64,000 nucleotides of DNA from JACVRW01 sp963812915 (GCA_963812915.1 CAWEXB010000010.1:1-64000); one strand, 5' to 3'. Shown: positions 8,883 to 19,145, counted from the stretch's first letter. Program-made: numbers and translations. Notes: generated by a model from the sequence alone, not told the origin.

Positions 8883-10488
8883 TAGATCGAGCCCCTCCGC
8901 CGCAGGCCGGCGAGCCTTCGGCCGCCCCGAAGCGGGCCGGCCTCGTCCTCATCTCGCTCATCCTTGTGGCCGCGGTCGCCAACCTGAACCTGGCCGTGGC
9001 CAACGTCGCGTTGCCGGACATCGGCAAGGCGTTCGACGCAGGACAGACGGCGCTCAATCTCGTGGCCGTCGGCTACTCGCTGGGGCTGGCCGCGTCGGTG
9101 CTGTACCTCGGCGCGCTCGGCGATCGCTACGGACGCAAGCTGATGCTGATTCTGGGCACCGCCCTGTCGATCCCGGCCTCCCTGCTCGCCGCATTCGCCC
9201 CGTCGATCGAGGTCCTGTTCGTAGCGCGCCTGTTCGGCGGGCTGGCCGCAGGGATGGCCTTCCCCACGACGCTCGCGCTGATCACGGCGCTGTGGTCGGG
9301 GCCCGGGCGCACGAAGTCGATCGCCCTGTGGTCCGGCCTCGGCGGCGCTATCGCCGCGCTAGGGCCGCTGCTATCGGGCGCCCTGCTAACCGGGTTCGAC
9401 TGGGGTTCCGTGTTCCTGATCACCTCGCCGCTGGCCGTGGTGGCTCTATACCTGGCGTTCCGCTTCGTTCCCGCCCACGTCAACGAGGCGACAGACCCCG
9501 TCGACAACCTCGGGGGCATCCTGTCCGTTCTGCTCGTGGCGGCGCTAGTGCTGGCCATCAACTTCGCGCCCGTTCCGAACGAGGGCGCCGTGGCCCTGGG
9601 ACTGGCTGCCATCGCCATCGCTGCTGCAGCCGCGTTCGTTGTTCGCCAGCGCCGAGCGAAGGCGCCGCTCTACGACCTCGCGGTAGCCGGGCGGCGAATC
9701 TTCTGGGTCGCCGCGTGCGCGGGGATCATCGTGTTCGGGACCCTCATGGGCGCGATGTTCGTGGGACAGCAGTTCCTGCAAAACGTGCTCGGGTACTCGA
9801 CGCTGGAAGCGGGGGTCGCGATCATCCCGGCGGCACTCCTGATGGTGCTGGTCGCGCCGCGCTCGGCGAAGTTGGTCGACGCCCACGGTGCCCGTCTCAC
9901 CCTGCTCGTTGGATACGCCTTCTGCCTGCTGGGCTTCCTGACGATGCTCCTGCTCTGGAAGGAGGACATCTCCTACTGGAAGGTCGGCCTTGGTTACGCC
10001 TTGATCGGCGTCGGCGTCGGGTTCGCCGGAACGCCGGCCTCGCACTCGCTCACCGGCTCCGTGCCCGTCAAGCGCGCCGGCATGGCCTCCGGGACGGCCG
10101 ATCTCCAGCGCGACCTGGGCGGAGCGATCATGCAGTCGATCCTCGGCGCCGTTCTCACCGCCGGCTACGCCTCGGCAGTCGGCGCGGCGATCGCCGCCGC
10201 GCCCAATGGAGGACAAGGTCACGGACGAGGTCCAGGCGCGAGCTGACGAAGTCGTTCTCGAGCGCGGTCGACACCGCTCAGCAGTACCCCCAGTTCGAGG
10301 ACCGGATCGTCGCCGCCGCAAGTCGTCGTTCCTACAGGGAGACGAGTGGGCCTACATCGCCGGGATCGTCGCGATCCTGCTCGGCGCGGCGCTGATCTTC
10401 TTCCTCTTCCCGACGAGGGAGAGGGAGGCTGGAGCTGCTCGCGCAGTACCACTCGGAGGACGTCGTCCGGGACCGCCGAGCCGGCTAA
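8870..10488 (+). CDS. MFS exporter, DHA2 (14-TM) type, frameshifted at the C-terminus
   Basis: Major facilitator superfamily drug/proton antiporter of the 14-helix class. Motif A appears as GALGDRYGRKLML (about residues 83–95). The first 445 residues are intact and contain about 13 membrane segments. After AAAPNG near 10205 the frame breaks several times within 250 bp. The expected tail can be pieced together from three frames: a linker with TDEVQA and SSAVDTAQQYPQFED, a last helix (WAYIAGIVAILLGAALIFFLFP), and LLAQYHSEDVVRD ending at TAA 10486–10488. The GTG start lies in the right arm of the palindrome and has no clear ribosome binding site, so the native 5' end may have been disturbed. The substrate is unknown. 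Its stop overlaps the convergent dehydrogenase gene. Confidence 0.75.
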
Positions 10489-11430
10489 ACCACCGGCGTC
10501 GGTGGCTCGCGCCCCTCGATGACGGCGATCACGTTCTCGACGCACAGGCGCGCCATGGCGTCCCTCGTCGCGCCCGTCGCCGAGCCGAGGTGGGGCAGCA
10601 GGACCGTGTTCGGCAGCTCGCGCAGCTCCGAGGCACATGCGGCTCGTCCTCGTAGACATCGAGGCCGGCCGCGCCCAGCCGGCCGGAACGCAACGCGTCG
10701 ACCAGCGCAGGTGTGTCGACCACCGCGCCGCGACTGGTGTTCACAAGGATTGCCCCAGGCTTCATCTGCGCGAGGCGCGTCGCGTCGATCAGGTGTCGCG
10801 TCTCGGTCGTGAGCGGCACGTGAAGGCTGACGAAGTCCGAGTCGGCCAGGAGCTCGCCGAGGTCGCGGCGCTCGGCGCCGTGTCGCGCGGGAGCTTCGGA
10901 ACGCGAGGTGAACAGTAGGCGCACGTCGAAGCAGCGCAGCAGCTCCATGACACGCCGGGCGATGCGACCGAAGCCCACGAGCCCGACGGTCGCCCCGGCG
11001 AGCTCGCGCCCGAGGAGCTGGTCCTCGGGGGGCCACCGGCCGCTGCGCGTGAGCGCGTCGGCCTCTGCGATTCGCCGCGCCGCTGCCAGCATCAGCGCGA
11101 TCGCGAGCTCGGCAGTGGCGTTCGTGAGAACGTCCGGCGTGTTGGTGGCTCGGACTCCTCGCTCGCGGGCCGCCTCGACGTCGATGTTGTCGTGGCCGAC
11201 CGGCGAAGTTGGCGACGACCTTCAAGGAGCCCGCCGGCGATGTCGAGGAGCTCGGCATCGATGGGGATGCTCGGGTCGGCCACGATCGCAACGGCGCCTG
11301 GCGCGTGCTCCAACAGCCAGCTGGGCTCCGGCCTGCTGCCGCCGGCCTCGACGACGAACCGCTGCCGCAGCAGGTCAACCCCCACCGTGGGCAGCGCGCC
11401 AACCACGACCACTCTTGGTCCGGCCGTCAT
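10485..11430 (-). CDS. D-2-hydroxyacid dehydrogenase (phosphoglycerate dehydrogenase-like), frameshifted
   Basis: NAD-dependent 2-hydroxyacid dehydrogenase of about 315 residues after correction. The start (MTAGPRVVVVGA, ATG at 11430) is in one frame. The central part lies in another and contains the Rossmann motif VGLVGFGRIARRV, the catalytic Arg region NTSRGAVVD and the acidic YEDEP. The last part, with the catalytic His (LLPHLGSATGATRDAM), returns in a third frame and stops at 10485. Indels lie near 11205–11230 and near 10635. The family includes glyoxylate/hydroxypyruvate reductases as well as SerA; it is too short to carry the SerA ACT domain, so glyoxylate reductase activity is at least as likely. 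The start is 8 nt from dyad box D. Confidence 0.75.
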
Positions 11431-11437
11431 CGCAAGA

Positions 11438-11454
11438 TCATCCCGTGTGGGTGA
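11438..11454 (+). promoter_or_regulatory. Dyad box D upstream of gadB
   Basis: TCATCCCGTGTGGGTGA, a perfect consensus match, 80 nt before the gadB start. A TACCGT hexamer at 11478–11483 starts 23 nt after the box. It is also 8 nt from the divergent dehydrogenase start, but the -10-like hexamer points towards gadB. Confidence 0.55.
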
Positions 11455-11533
11455 TGCGTGTGCGGCCGCGGTCCCCGTACCGTCGCTCGGTGACGGCGGC
11501 GGGCCGCCCAATCGTCCCCAAGGAGGTATGACC

Positions 11534-12925
11534 ATGTCGCAAGCCGAGCTGGCGGAGCAACTCGACGCCCTAGCGAGGCAGTACGGCAACCGCTTCCTGC
11601 TCGAGCCCGCGCCCGACAACCAGCTTCCCGAGCACGGCATGCGGGCGGTCGACGCCATGCGGCTGATCGGCGAGGAGCTCGTGCTCGACGGGATTCCGAT
11701 GCGCAACCTGGCGACCTTCGTGACGACCTGGATGGAACCCGAGGCACAGCGCGTGATCGCGGAGAACCTGCACCGGAACTTCATCGACCACGCCGAGTAC
11801 CCGCAGACAGCCGAGATCGAGCAGCGCTGTATTCGCATACTCGCCGACCTGTTCCACGCGCCGGGGGAGACGACCGGTGCGCGCACGCAGGGGTCGTCGG
11901 AGGCGATCATGCTCGGCGCCCTGTCGCTGAAGTGGAAGTGGCGCGAGCGGCGCGAGCAGGCCGGCAAGAGCACCGATCGGCCGAATCTCGTCTTCGGGGG
12001 CGACGTGCACGTCGTGTGGGAGAAGTTCTGCCGCTACTTCGACGTCGAGCCGCGCATCATTCCCCTCCAGAAGGACAAGTACACGATCGGGCCCGAGGAC
12101 GTTGAGCCGCATGTCGACGAGAACACGATCGGCGTAGCGGCGGTGCTCGGTACGACGTTCACCGGGCACGCCGACGACATCGTCGGGATCAACGACATGC
12201 TCCTCCGCCTCAAGAGCGAGCGCGGACTCGACGTCCCCCTGCACGTCGACGGCGCGAGCGGCGGCTTCGTGTGGCCGTTCCTCTACCCCCACTCGGAGTG
12301 GGACTTCCGCCTGGAGCAGGTCCGGTCGATCAACGCGTCCGGCCACAAGTTCGGCCTCGTCTATCCCGGGATCGGCTGGCTCATCTTCAGGGAGAGGAGC
12401 GACCTGCCCGAAGATCTCGTCTTCTACGAGAACTACCTGGGCAAGACGGACGCGACCTTCACCCTGAACTTCTCAACCGGCTCGGCGATGGTGCTCGCGC
12501 AGTACTACAACTTCGTCCGCTTCGGCCGCGACGGCTACCGCTACATCATGGAGACGATGCAGGAGAACACCCGCCTGCTCGCGGAGCGCATCGCCGACAT
12601 CGGCGAGTTCAGGTTTATCGGTGACGAGAGCGAGGAGCAGCTGCCGCTCGTCGCTTTCCAGCTGGACGGCGAGCACAACTTCGACGAGTTCGACGTTGCG
12701 TCGCAGCTGGCCGCGAAGAGGGGCTGGATGGTGCCCGCCTACACGCTGCCGCCCGACGCGAGTCACGTGAAGATCATGCGGGCGCTCGTCAAGCTGACCC
12801 TGGGCCACTCGCTGGCCACCACGCTCGCCGACGACATCGCCGAGGCCTGCGAGACGCTGAAGCAGAAGGGCGGGCTGCACGAGATGACCGCAAGCGAGTC
12901 AAGACGCTCGACCGCAAGCGAGTGA
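11534..12925 (+). CDS. gadB: Glutamate decarboxylase
   Basis: PLP-dependent decarboxylase of about 463 residues that converts glutamate to GABA, consuming a cytoplasmic proton and so contributing to acid resistance. Conserved features are HVDGASGGFVWPF (the Asp that binds the PLP ring), SINASGHKFGLVYPGIGW (PLP-binding Lys) and TQGSSEAIMLGAL near the N-terminus. The ATG at 11534 is preferred because AAGGAGG lies 7–8 nt upstream; the ATG at 11528 is only 1 nt from that site. The last residues (RSTASE) follow a short direct repeat of a SE-RRSTASE-like stretch and look like a neutral tail. No GABA antiporter is adjacent; the MFS gene nearby is of drug-exporter type. Control by dyad box D is likely. 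Confidence 0.9.
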   Translation: MSQAELAEQLDALARQYGNRFLLEPAPDNQLPEHGMRAVDAMRLIGEELVLDGIPMRNLATFVTTWMEPEAQRVIAENLHRNFIDHAEYPQTAEIEQRCIRILADLFHAPGETTGARTQGSSEAIMLGALSLKWKWRERREQAGKSTDRPNLVFGGDVHVVWEKFCRYFDVEPRIIPLQKDKYTIGPEDVEPHVDENTIGVAAVLGTTFTGHADDIVGINDMLLRLKSERGLDVPLHVDGASGGFVWPFLYPHSEWDFRLEQVRSINASGHKFGLVYPGIGWLIFRERSDLPEDLVFYENYLGKTDATFTLNFSTGSAMVLAQYYNFVRFGRDGYRYIMETMQENTRLLAERIADIGEFRFIGDESEEQLPLVAFQLDGEHNFDEFDVASQLAAKRGWMVPAYTLPPDASHVKIMRALVKLTLGHSLATTLADDIAEACETLKQKGGLHEMTASESRRSTASE

Positions 12926-12961
12926 AGACCGGAACGGGCTATTGACATGACTTGCCCGCAG

Positions 12962-13472
12962 TCAGCGTGATTCGCGGGTCTCAGCGGACCTGACGACCAC
13001 GACCGGGAGCGGGCAGCGCGCCAGGACCCGACTCGAGGTGCTCCCAAGCAGTCGCGACCGCAGGCCCGAGATACCGTGCGAGCCGATGACGACGGCTCGC
13101 CGCATCGCGCTTGGAGGCAACGTCGACGATCGTGTCGGCAACGTCCAGCCGGTCCGGGATCGCGTGGGGTTCGGCGTCGAGCCCGAGAGATCCGGCAAGC
13201 TGGGCACCCTCGCGGGCGACGACCGCGGCGTGGTGCTCCTCGGCATGATCGACCTCGGACACGAGCTCCGGATCGGGTGGGAGCGGAAGCGCGCCGGCCG
13301 CGTCCATGCCCGTGCCTGCCGCCACCATCGCACCCAGGCCGGGCTCCCAAACGGTGACGACCACCGTGGGGCTGCCGGGGAAGAGCTCGGCCGCACCGCG
13401 CAGTGCGGCCTTGGCAAGTTCAGAGCCGTCGTAGCCGACGACGATCCGGGGCTTCCGACCGGACGCGGTCAT
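12962..13472 (-). CDS. Universal stress protein (UspA family), one frameshift
   Basis: A cytoplasmic ATP-binding UspA-type protein of about 168 residues. The N-terminal strand RIVVGYDGSELAKAAL is in frame with the ATG at 13472. Near 13110 the frame shifts, and the C-terminal ATP-binding signature continues in another frame (VIGSHGISGLRSRLLGSTSS then RVLARCPLPVVVV), matching the family pattern G-2x-G-9x-G-S/T. The longer open frame reaching 13514 begins inside dyad box E and is probably not used. The gene is divergent from the AI-2E transporter gene. It is likely induced by starvation or oxidative stress, by analogy with the family. Confidence 0.78.
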
Positions 13473-13510
13473 GTGGGCGGCAGGATCCCGGCCGCTGGTC
13501 GTCACCCGCA

Positions 13511-13527
13511 TCACCCGGACGGGATGA
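13511..13527. promoter_or_regulatory. Dyad box E between usp and AI-2E transporter genes
   Basis: TCACCCGGACGGGATGA, a perfect match to the dyad consensus, 39 nt before the usp start on the minus strand and 72 nt before the transporter start on the plus strand. No convincing -10 hexamer is seen at the usual distance on either strand, so its direction is unresolved. Confidence 0.45.
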
Positions 13528-13598
13528 AATCGAAGCGGACGCGAAATTCATCCGGTGGGCGGAGCGGTCCAGCGGCGGGCGGCAGTACATTCGTCCAC

Positions 13599-14873
13599 AT
13601 GACCGACAAGCCCAGTGTCCGGGACCTACGGGCTCTGCGTCCACGGGTTCTGGCGGGAAGGCCCGTGATTCGCGCGCGCCTGCGCCGTCGTCACAGAGAC
13701 GCCGAGGGGGCCAAGACCGAAGAGGAAGTCATCGAGATCGATCCGGGCGAGCTGACCGGACTGTTCGCCACGCCGCGCTGGCTTAGGGACCTGGGCCTCA
13801 CGGCGTGGCTGCTCGTGGGAGTAACGCTGCTCCTCGTCGGGGCGGTGTGGATCATCTCTCTCACCCACACGATCGTGGTGCCGGTGATCGCCGCAGGCGT
13901 AATCGCCTCGGTTGCCTCGCCGCTGGTCGGGTGGCTTCAGCGGCACGGCGTACCGCGCCCGGCGGGCGCGATCCTGCTGCTGCTCGGGATCGTCCTGCTG
14001 GGCGCGCTGGTCGTGTTCACCGTGCTGGCGGGCATCACCAGCCAGGTGGGCGACATCAGCGCTCATCTCGACGACGCCAAGAACACCATGGAGGGCTGGC
14101 TCGAGGACCTCGGGGTGGATCCGAGCACGGCCAGTGACGCGAAGAACGACGCGAGCTCGTCCGTGAGCACCGGCGTCAGCGCCCTGCTCCAAGGGGTCGC
14201 GGGCGGAATCAAGGAGCTTTCGTCGCTGGTCTTCTTCCTCGCCATGACGGCGCTCAGCCTCATCTTCCTGCTCGCGGACGGTCCCAAGATCCGGGCGTGG
14301 GGCGAACGCCACATGGGAGTTCCCGTGCCGGTCGCCCGCACGATCAGCAACCGGACCCTCCAGTCGCTGCGGGGCTACTTCCTCGGCGTCACGTTGGTCG
14401 CTGCCTTCAACGCCGCCGTGGTCGGCTTGGGCGCCTTGTTGCTCGGAGTCCCGCTCGCCGGGACCATCGCGGTGGTCACCCTGCTCGCCGCTTACGTCCC
14501 GTACATCGGCGCGTGGACGGCCGGGGCCTTCTCGGTGTTGATCGCGCTGGGAGGCGCTGGGACCGACGCGGCGGTGGGCATGATCGTGGTCCAGCTGCTC
14601 GCGAACAGCGTGCTTCAGCAGCTCGTTCAGCCGCTCGCGATGGGCGCGGCGCTCGGGATCCACCCGCTCGCCGTCCTGATCGTCACGATCGCGGGCGGCG
14701 CGCTCTTCGGCGCGGTCGGGTTGATTCTCTCCGCTCCGCTGACGGCGGCCGCCACCAAGATCTCAGCGGACCTCTCGCGCGCACGTGCGCAGGAGAGAGG
14801 AAGGCGAACGCGGACGAGCGCGGCCCGCCACCCGAGGACGCCCAACCCGTTGCGCATCCGGCTAGGACCCTAG
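13599..14873 (+). CDS. AI-2E family transporter (copy 1)
   Basis: Membrane protein of about 424 residues of the AI-2E/PerM/TqsA family. After a basic N-terminal 70 residues there are roughly eight transmembrane segments: two near 72–115, one near 125–147, then LVFFLAMTALSLIFLLADG and paired helices through GAALGIHPLAVLIVTIAGGALFGAVGLILSAPL, a signature of the family. Members are proposed exporters of small signals or sodium/proton antiporters; the substrate here is unknown. The ATG at 13599 lies 72 nt after dyad box E. The 3' end overlaps the convergent amidotransferase gene. Compared with copy 2, the last 20 residues differ by small indels. This is the intact copy of the duplicated pair. Confidence 0.8.
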   Translation: MTDKPSVRDLRALRPRVLAGRPVIRARLRRRHRDAEGAKTEEEVIEIDPGELTGLFATPRWLRDLGLTAWLLVGVTLLLVGAVWIISLTHTIVVPVIAAGVIASVASPLVGWLQRHGVPRPAGAILLLLGIVLLGALVVFTVLAGITSQVGDISAHLDDAKNTMEGWLEDLGVDPSTASDAKNDASSSVSTGVSALLQGVAGGIKELSSLVFFLAMTALSLIFLLADGPKIRAWGERHMGVPVPVARTISNRTLQSLRGYFLGVTLVAAFNAAVVGLGALLLGVPLAGTIAVVTLLAAYVPYIGAWTAGAFSVLIALGGAGTDAAVGMIVVQLLANSVLQQLVQPLAMGAALGIHPLAVLIVTIAGGALFGAVGLILSAPLTAAATKISADLSRARAQERGRRTRTSAARHPRTPNPLRIRLGP

Positions 14874-15700
14874 CGCGGCCGGAACGGCCGTTGGCTGAGT
14901 ACGCCGTCCTCGAGGGCGAGGGCAGTCGACTCGGGGACCTCGAGCCAGGCACCTGAAAGGTCCGCGAGAGGCTCCGAGACCACGACGCGGTCGCCCTCAC
15001 TGAGCCGCTGGAGCCTCTCGTTCTCCGGGTGGAGCCGCCGCAGCGCGTCCACGTCCTCGGAGACGAAGAGGGTGCGCGACCTGTGCTGCGAGGAGTAGCG
15101 GACGGCCCACAGCCGCTCGCCGTCGCTGATCCCGACGGTCATCTGGGCCGGATTCTCGACCGCGCGCTCGCGCGCCTTGGATTCGACGAAGCCGACGGCG
15201 CGCTCCATCGCGCCCAGCGGATCGTCCCCGAGCCCGAAGGTCAGCGCCAAGTGGAACAGGAGCTCCGAGTCGGTCGACCCCGCGATGTCCTGGAAGAGCG
15301 ACGGATCGACCGCAAGCAGCAGCTCGCGCCTCAGGGCCTGGAATCCATCGAGAAAACCGTTGTGCACGAAGAGCCAGCGGCCGTACCGGAAGGGATGGCA
15401 GTTGGTCTGCTGGACGGGGCTCCCGACTGCCGCCCGGATGTGCGCCAGGAAGAGGGGGGATTCGATGTGGTCGGCCAGTTCACGCAGGTTGGCGTCGTTC
15501 CATGCCGGGTTGACGCTGCGGTAGCGGGCGGGCAGGGTGCGGTCGCGCTCGAGATACCAGCCGACCCCGAAGCCGTCGCCGTTCGTTGTCTCGGCGCCCA
15601 TGCGGGAGTGGAGGCTCTCGTCGATGAGCCCGTGCTTGGTGCGGTAGAGCAGCTCGGCGATCACGAGCGGCTGCCCGGCGTAGGCGTTCCAGCGGCACAT
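14870..15700 (-). CDS. Class II glutamine amidotransferase (copy 1)
   Basis: A 276-residue Ntn-type amidotransferase with the nucleophile Cys2 exposed after removal of Met1 (MCRWNAY). Other family features are GDGFGVGWYLERD (about residues 42–54), HIRAAVGSPVQQTNCHPF, the oxyanion-hole FVHNGFLDGF and GSTDSELLF. It resembles YafJ/EgtC-type stand-alone glutamine amidotransferases, which release ammonia from glutamine or hydrolyse gamma-glutamyl bonds. No synthetase domain is fused to it. The ATG overlaps the stop of the upstream membrane-protein frame by one base, so the two are translationally coupled. In this copy an indel also opens the upstream SHOCT reading frame directly into this one. Substrate unknown. 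Confidence 0.82.
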   Translation of the reverse strand: MCRWNAYAGQPLVIAELLYRTKHGLIDESLHSRMGAETTNGDGFGVGWYLERDRTLPARYRSVNPAWNDANLRELADHIESPLFLAHIRAAVGSPVQQTNCHPFRYGRWLFVHNGFLDGFQALRRELLLAVDPSLFQDIAGSTDSELLFHLALTFGLGDDPLGAMERAVGFVESKARERAVENPAQMTVGISDGERLWAVRYSSQHRSRTLFVSEDVDALRRLHPENERLQRLSEGDRVVVSEPLADLSGAWLEVPESTALALEDGVLSQRPFRPR

Positions 15701-17073
15701 CAGCGCCGCCGGCGCCTCGGCCAGTACCTTGGTCTTCTCCTGCTGGTACTCGGCGGCGTCGAGCAGGCCTTCGTCTCGCAGTCGGCCGAGGCGTTCGAGC
15801 CGGTCGAGGCGAGCGTCTGCGGCGGCGGGCGGCCCAGCCTCGGCGGCAGGGGCGCGCGGCCTCCGCCTGCCGATGCCGCGCGCCCACTCGCGCAGCCGCG
15901 GAAACGAATCCTCTCGGCGGGCGTCGGGGTACTCACGCGCCGTCTGGCGGCGGAGCGCCTCCAGGCCCAGGGCCAGCAGGCCGATGAGCACGAGCGCCAG
16001 GACCGGCTGGCGGAAGGCGGGGGTCGGCCCCAGGCCACCAGCAGCAGGACGACGAGGCCGAACGCACCCCAGGCGAAGCGGGGCTCGCGCAGGTATGGAG
16101 CGAGGTTACGTCGCGTCGCCACCGCCCAGGAGGTCGGCCCCGCGACCCACGCCGCCACCACGATCACGGCGCCGTAGATCAGCGTCGCGGTGGCCGCCTG
16201 GACGAGCAGCGAGGTGCCGGTGCTCCACGTGGCCTCCGCCGCCGGCCGGACCGACTCGGTCGTAGCCAGCGCGTCCACGACCGCGTTGCCGGCAAGCGCG
16301 CGAGCAACCAGGGCAACCGCCCCAGCGAACAGGAAGCCGATGCCGACCGCCCGCAGCGCCTCGCGTCGCCAGCCCCTGGCCAGATAGACGGCGAGCGCGA
16401 ACAGACCAAGCGACAACACGAGCAGCACGATCGCGACCGCCTTCAGGAACCGGACGAGATCCTGCGCCAACTCGAGCTGATCCGAGCGCAGGATCACGAT
16501 GTCAGCGGCATCCGCAGGCAGCTTCCCCGCCACACGCCCACCAACCCCCAGGCTCCCCTGCGTCTGGCCGAGCAGCGACTTGAGGTCCAGCGACACCTCG
16601 CCACCCGACGTCGACACGGTGTCGCCGCCGCCCTCGACGATGTCGAGAAAACGAGCGTGGGCCCGCCGGTTCGCCTGCTCCCAAGCCTGCTGGAGACGGG
16701 GCCGCTCGAGCAGGTTGTCAGGCGACTGCTCCGCGAACGTCCGCAGGCCGCTGGCGGCTGGGCCCGCCAGCGCGCTCGCGGCCGCCGGCCGGACCACCTG
16801 CGAGAAACCCTTCTCGAGCTCGCCCTGCACGTCCACGTTCGCATACAACTGCTCGACCGCGAAGTCGGCGATCTGGGTCCGGATCGCATCGTGCTCGAGC
16901 AGCTCGCTGCTGGTGTCGACCCAGTTGTCGGTGTTCAAAAGTTGGCGGTTCGCCCAGAGCGCAAAGATCGCGAGAAGCGCCAGCACCGTCGCGACGACGA
17001 TCAACGCGAGCGCGATCCGGCGACGGGCTTTGCCGGGCGCGGGCGAGGCGGCCGCTTCGGCGCTCATCTCCAT
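15700..17073 (-). CDS. SHOCT-domain integral membrane protein (copy 1), frameshifted
   Basis: About 457 residues. A first transmembrane helix near residues 18–41 is followed by a long extracytoplasmic domain (about 45–205), then several helices (about 210–350) and a C-terminal SHOCT-like motif. The frame is lost near 16030, where one base is missing relative to copy 2 (position about 20304). The expected end (DEGLLDAAEYQQEKTKVLAE) lies in another frame, which runs on into the amidotransferase because the stop is also changed near 15705. The start is 3 nt after the LuxR stop, so the order LuxR–membrane protein–amidotransferase is an operon. Function unknown; the SHOCT motif suggests oligomerisation. 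Copy 2 is the intact version. Confidence 0.7.
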   Translation of the reverse strand: MEMSAEAAASPAPGKARRRIALALIVVATVLALLAIFALWANRQLLNTDNWVDTSSELLEHDAIRTQIADFAVEQLYANVDVQGELEKGFSQVVRPAAASALAGPAASGLRTFAEQSPDNLLERPRLQQAWEQANRRAHARFLDIVEGGGDTVSTSGGEVSLDLKSLLGQTQGSLGVGGRVAGKLPADAADIVILRSDQLELAQDLVRFLKAVAIVLLVLSLGLFALAVYLARGWRREALRAVGIGFLFAGAVALVARALAGNAVVDALATTESVRPAAEATWSTGTSLLVQAATATLIYGAVIVVAAWVAGPTSWAVATRRNLAPYLREPRFAWGAFGLVVLLLVAWGRPPPSASRSWRSCSSACWPWAWRRSAARRRVSTPTPAERIRFRGCASGRAASAGGGRAPLPPRLGRPPPQTLASTGSNASADCETKACSTPPSTSRRRPRYWPRRRRR

Positions 17074-17076
17074 CGG

Positions 17077-17838
17077 CTATGCACCGAGACCGGGATCGAC
17101 GAGACCGGCCCCACATGCGCGATCGACCGCGTTGGCACGAGAGGAAACGCCGAGCTTGCGGTAGATGCCCCGCGCGTGAGTCTTCACGGTGTTGGGCGAC
17201 ACATACAGGCGATCGGCGATCTCGCGGAACGAGAGATGGCTCGGCAGGAAGCGGAGCACGCGCAGCTCGGCGGTCGTAAGTGACCAGTCCGCGCCGGCGG
17301 CGCTGCTCAGGGCGAGGTCGACCTGGGCGATCGCCTCATCCAGCCAACCGTGCAGGACCGGCGCGTCGGGCGCTCGGGCAAGGGCCCTGGCGGCCTGCGT
17401 CGAGGAGCTCTCCGGCGGCCGCCGGCCTGTTCAGCGTGAGGGTCGCGCGCGCCAGAACGATGCGGCACTGGGCGTCGTACCAGGGACTCGGATCGGTGAT
17501 CCGTGTCAGAAGTCCGAGCGCGTGTTCGAATCTCGAGGTCGCCTCCGCCACCTGCCCTCGGTGTGCCCGAAGCTCGCCGAGACCGCAAGCGGAGGGCGAC
17601 CGTCGGGCACTGCTCCGACCGCAACGCCTGACCTGCGCCGTAGCGCGTTCGGCGAGCGTCGTTGCCCTTCGAGGTCGTCCTCTTCGGCTGCGAGGAGTGC
17701 GAGCTGCGCCAGACAGAGCGCCTGCACCATGGGCGCCGAGGCGGCAGCGCGATGGGCGCCCTCCTGAAGGTGGTCCAGGGCGGCATCGCGTTCGCCCGTT
17801 AGGTGGAGAGCAACACCTTGGAGAAGCCGGCAGAGTGG
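17077..17838 (-). pseudogene. Truncated LuxR/MalT-like regulator (copy 1)
   Basis: The 3' part of a large ATP-dependent LuxR-family regulator. The C-terminal helix-turn-helix is intact (LSFREIADRLYVSPNTVKTH then ARGIYRKLGVSS), and upstream are TPR-like repeats (CRLLQGVALHLTGERDAALD; MVQALCLAQLALLAAEEDD) spread over several frames with at least two indels (near 17395 and 17640). Similarity to the full-length gene at 21353–23605 stops near 17838, at the duplication junction, so the ATPase domain is missing. It is unlikely to be functional, although a short DNA-binding fragment could be made from an internal start. Confidence 0.75.
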
Positions 17839-17904
17839 CGCCACTACCCCCGGACTGATGCCCGTTGCCGCTCCGCCGGCGAGGGAGTACGCGGACACCG
17901 GCAT

Positions 17905-19142
17905 CTACGGGCTCTGCGTCCACGGGTTCGGGCGGGAAGGACCGTGATTCGCGCGCGCCTGCGCCGTCGTCACAGAGACGCCGAGGGGGCCAAGACCGAA
18001 GAGGAAGTCGTCGAGATCGATCCGGGCGAGCTGACCGGACTGTTTGCAACGCCGCGCTGGCTTAGGGACCTGGGCCTGACGGCGTGGCTACTCGTGGGAG
18101 TAACGCTGCTCCTCGTCGGCGCGGTGTGGATCATCTCGCTCACCCACACGATCGTGGTGCCGGTGATCGCCGCATGCGTAGTCGCCTCGGTTGCCTCGCC
18201 GCTTGTCGGGTGGCTTCAGCGGCGCGGCGTACCTCGCCCGGCGGGCGCGATCCTGCTACTGGTCGGGATCGTCCTGCTGGGCGCGCTGGTCGTGTTCACC
18301 GTGCTGGCGGGCATCACCAGCCAGGTGGGCGACATCGGTGCGCATCTCGACGACGCCAAGAACACCATGGAGGGCTGGCTCCAGGACCTCGGGGTGGATC
18401 CGAGCACGGCCAGGGACGCGAAGAACGACGCGAGCTCGTCCGTGAGCACCGGCGTCAGCGCCCTGCTCCAAGGGATCGCGGGCGGAATCAAGGAGCTTTC
18501 CTCGCTGGTCTTCTTCCTCGCCATGACGGCGCTCAGCCTCATCTTCCTGCTCGCGGACGGTCCCAAGATCCGGGCGTGGGGCGAACACCACTTGGGAGTT
18601 CCCGTGCCGGTCGCCCGCACGATCAGCAACCGGACCCTCCAGTCGCTGCGGGGCTACTTCCTCGGCGTCACGTTGGTCGCCGCCTTCAACGCCGCCGTGG
18701 TCGGCTTGGGCGCCTTGTTGCTCGGAGTCCCGCTCCCCGGGACCATCGCGGTGGTCACCCTGCTCGCCGCCTACGTCCCGTACCTCGGCGCGTGGACGGC
18801 TGGGGCCTTCTCGGTGTTGATCGCGCTGGGAGGCGCGGGACCGACGCGGCGGTGGGCATGATCGTGGTCCAGCTGCTCGCGAACAGTGTGCTTCAGCAGC
18901 TCGTGCAGCCGCTCGCCATGGGCGCGGCGCTCGGGATCCACCCGCTCGCCGTTCTGATCGTCACGATTGCGGGCGGCGCGCTCTTCGGCGCGGTCGGGTT
19001 GATTCTCTCCGCTCCGCTGACGGCGGCCGCCACCAAGATCTCAGCGGACCTCTCGCGCGCACGTGCGCAGGAGAGAGAAAGCGAAAGCAACGAGCGCGGC
19101 CCGCCACCCGAGGACGCCCAACCCGTTGCGCATCCGGCCTAG
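17905..19142 (+). pseudogene. AI-2E family transporter, broken second copy
   Basis: Nearly identical to the transporter at 13599–14873 but damaged at two points. The first nine codons and the promoter with dyad box E are lost at the duplication junction (17905), so the frame opens only from LuxR-antisense sequence; a GTG at 17943 is the nearest possible start. One base is missing near 18835 (GGCGCGGG instead of GGCGCTGGG in copy 1), shifting the frame after ALGGAG, with the rest continuing in another frame to the stop at 19142. Differences inside the gene are mostly conservative (for example Val for Ile, Leu for Ile), consistent with an older duplication that once retained function. Confidence 0.75.
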
Positions 19143-19145
19143 GAC

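Larger units (their letters stand above)
13626..17838. repeat. Tandem duplication, copy 1 (about 4.2 kb)
   Basis: Starts at CTACGGGCTCTGCGTCCACG inside the AI-2E gene and runs through the amidotransferase, SHOCT membrane protein and the 3' part of the LuxR gene. The partner is 17905–22117, offset about 4276–4280 nt. Identity is very high over the transporter, amidotransferase and membrane-protein genes and falls to about 90% by eye in the LuxR part. The gene order is the same in both copies. Confidence 0.9.

Noticed and set aside
13546..13560. Ninth dyad box (TCATCCGGTGGGCGG)
   Set aside because: The left half-site matches but the right half does not.
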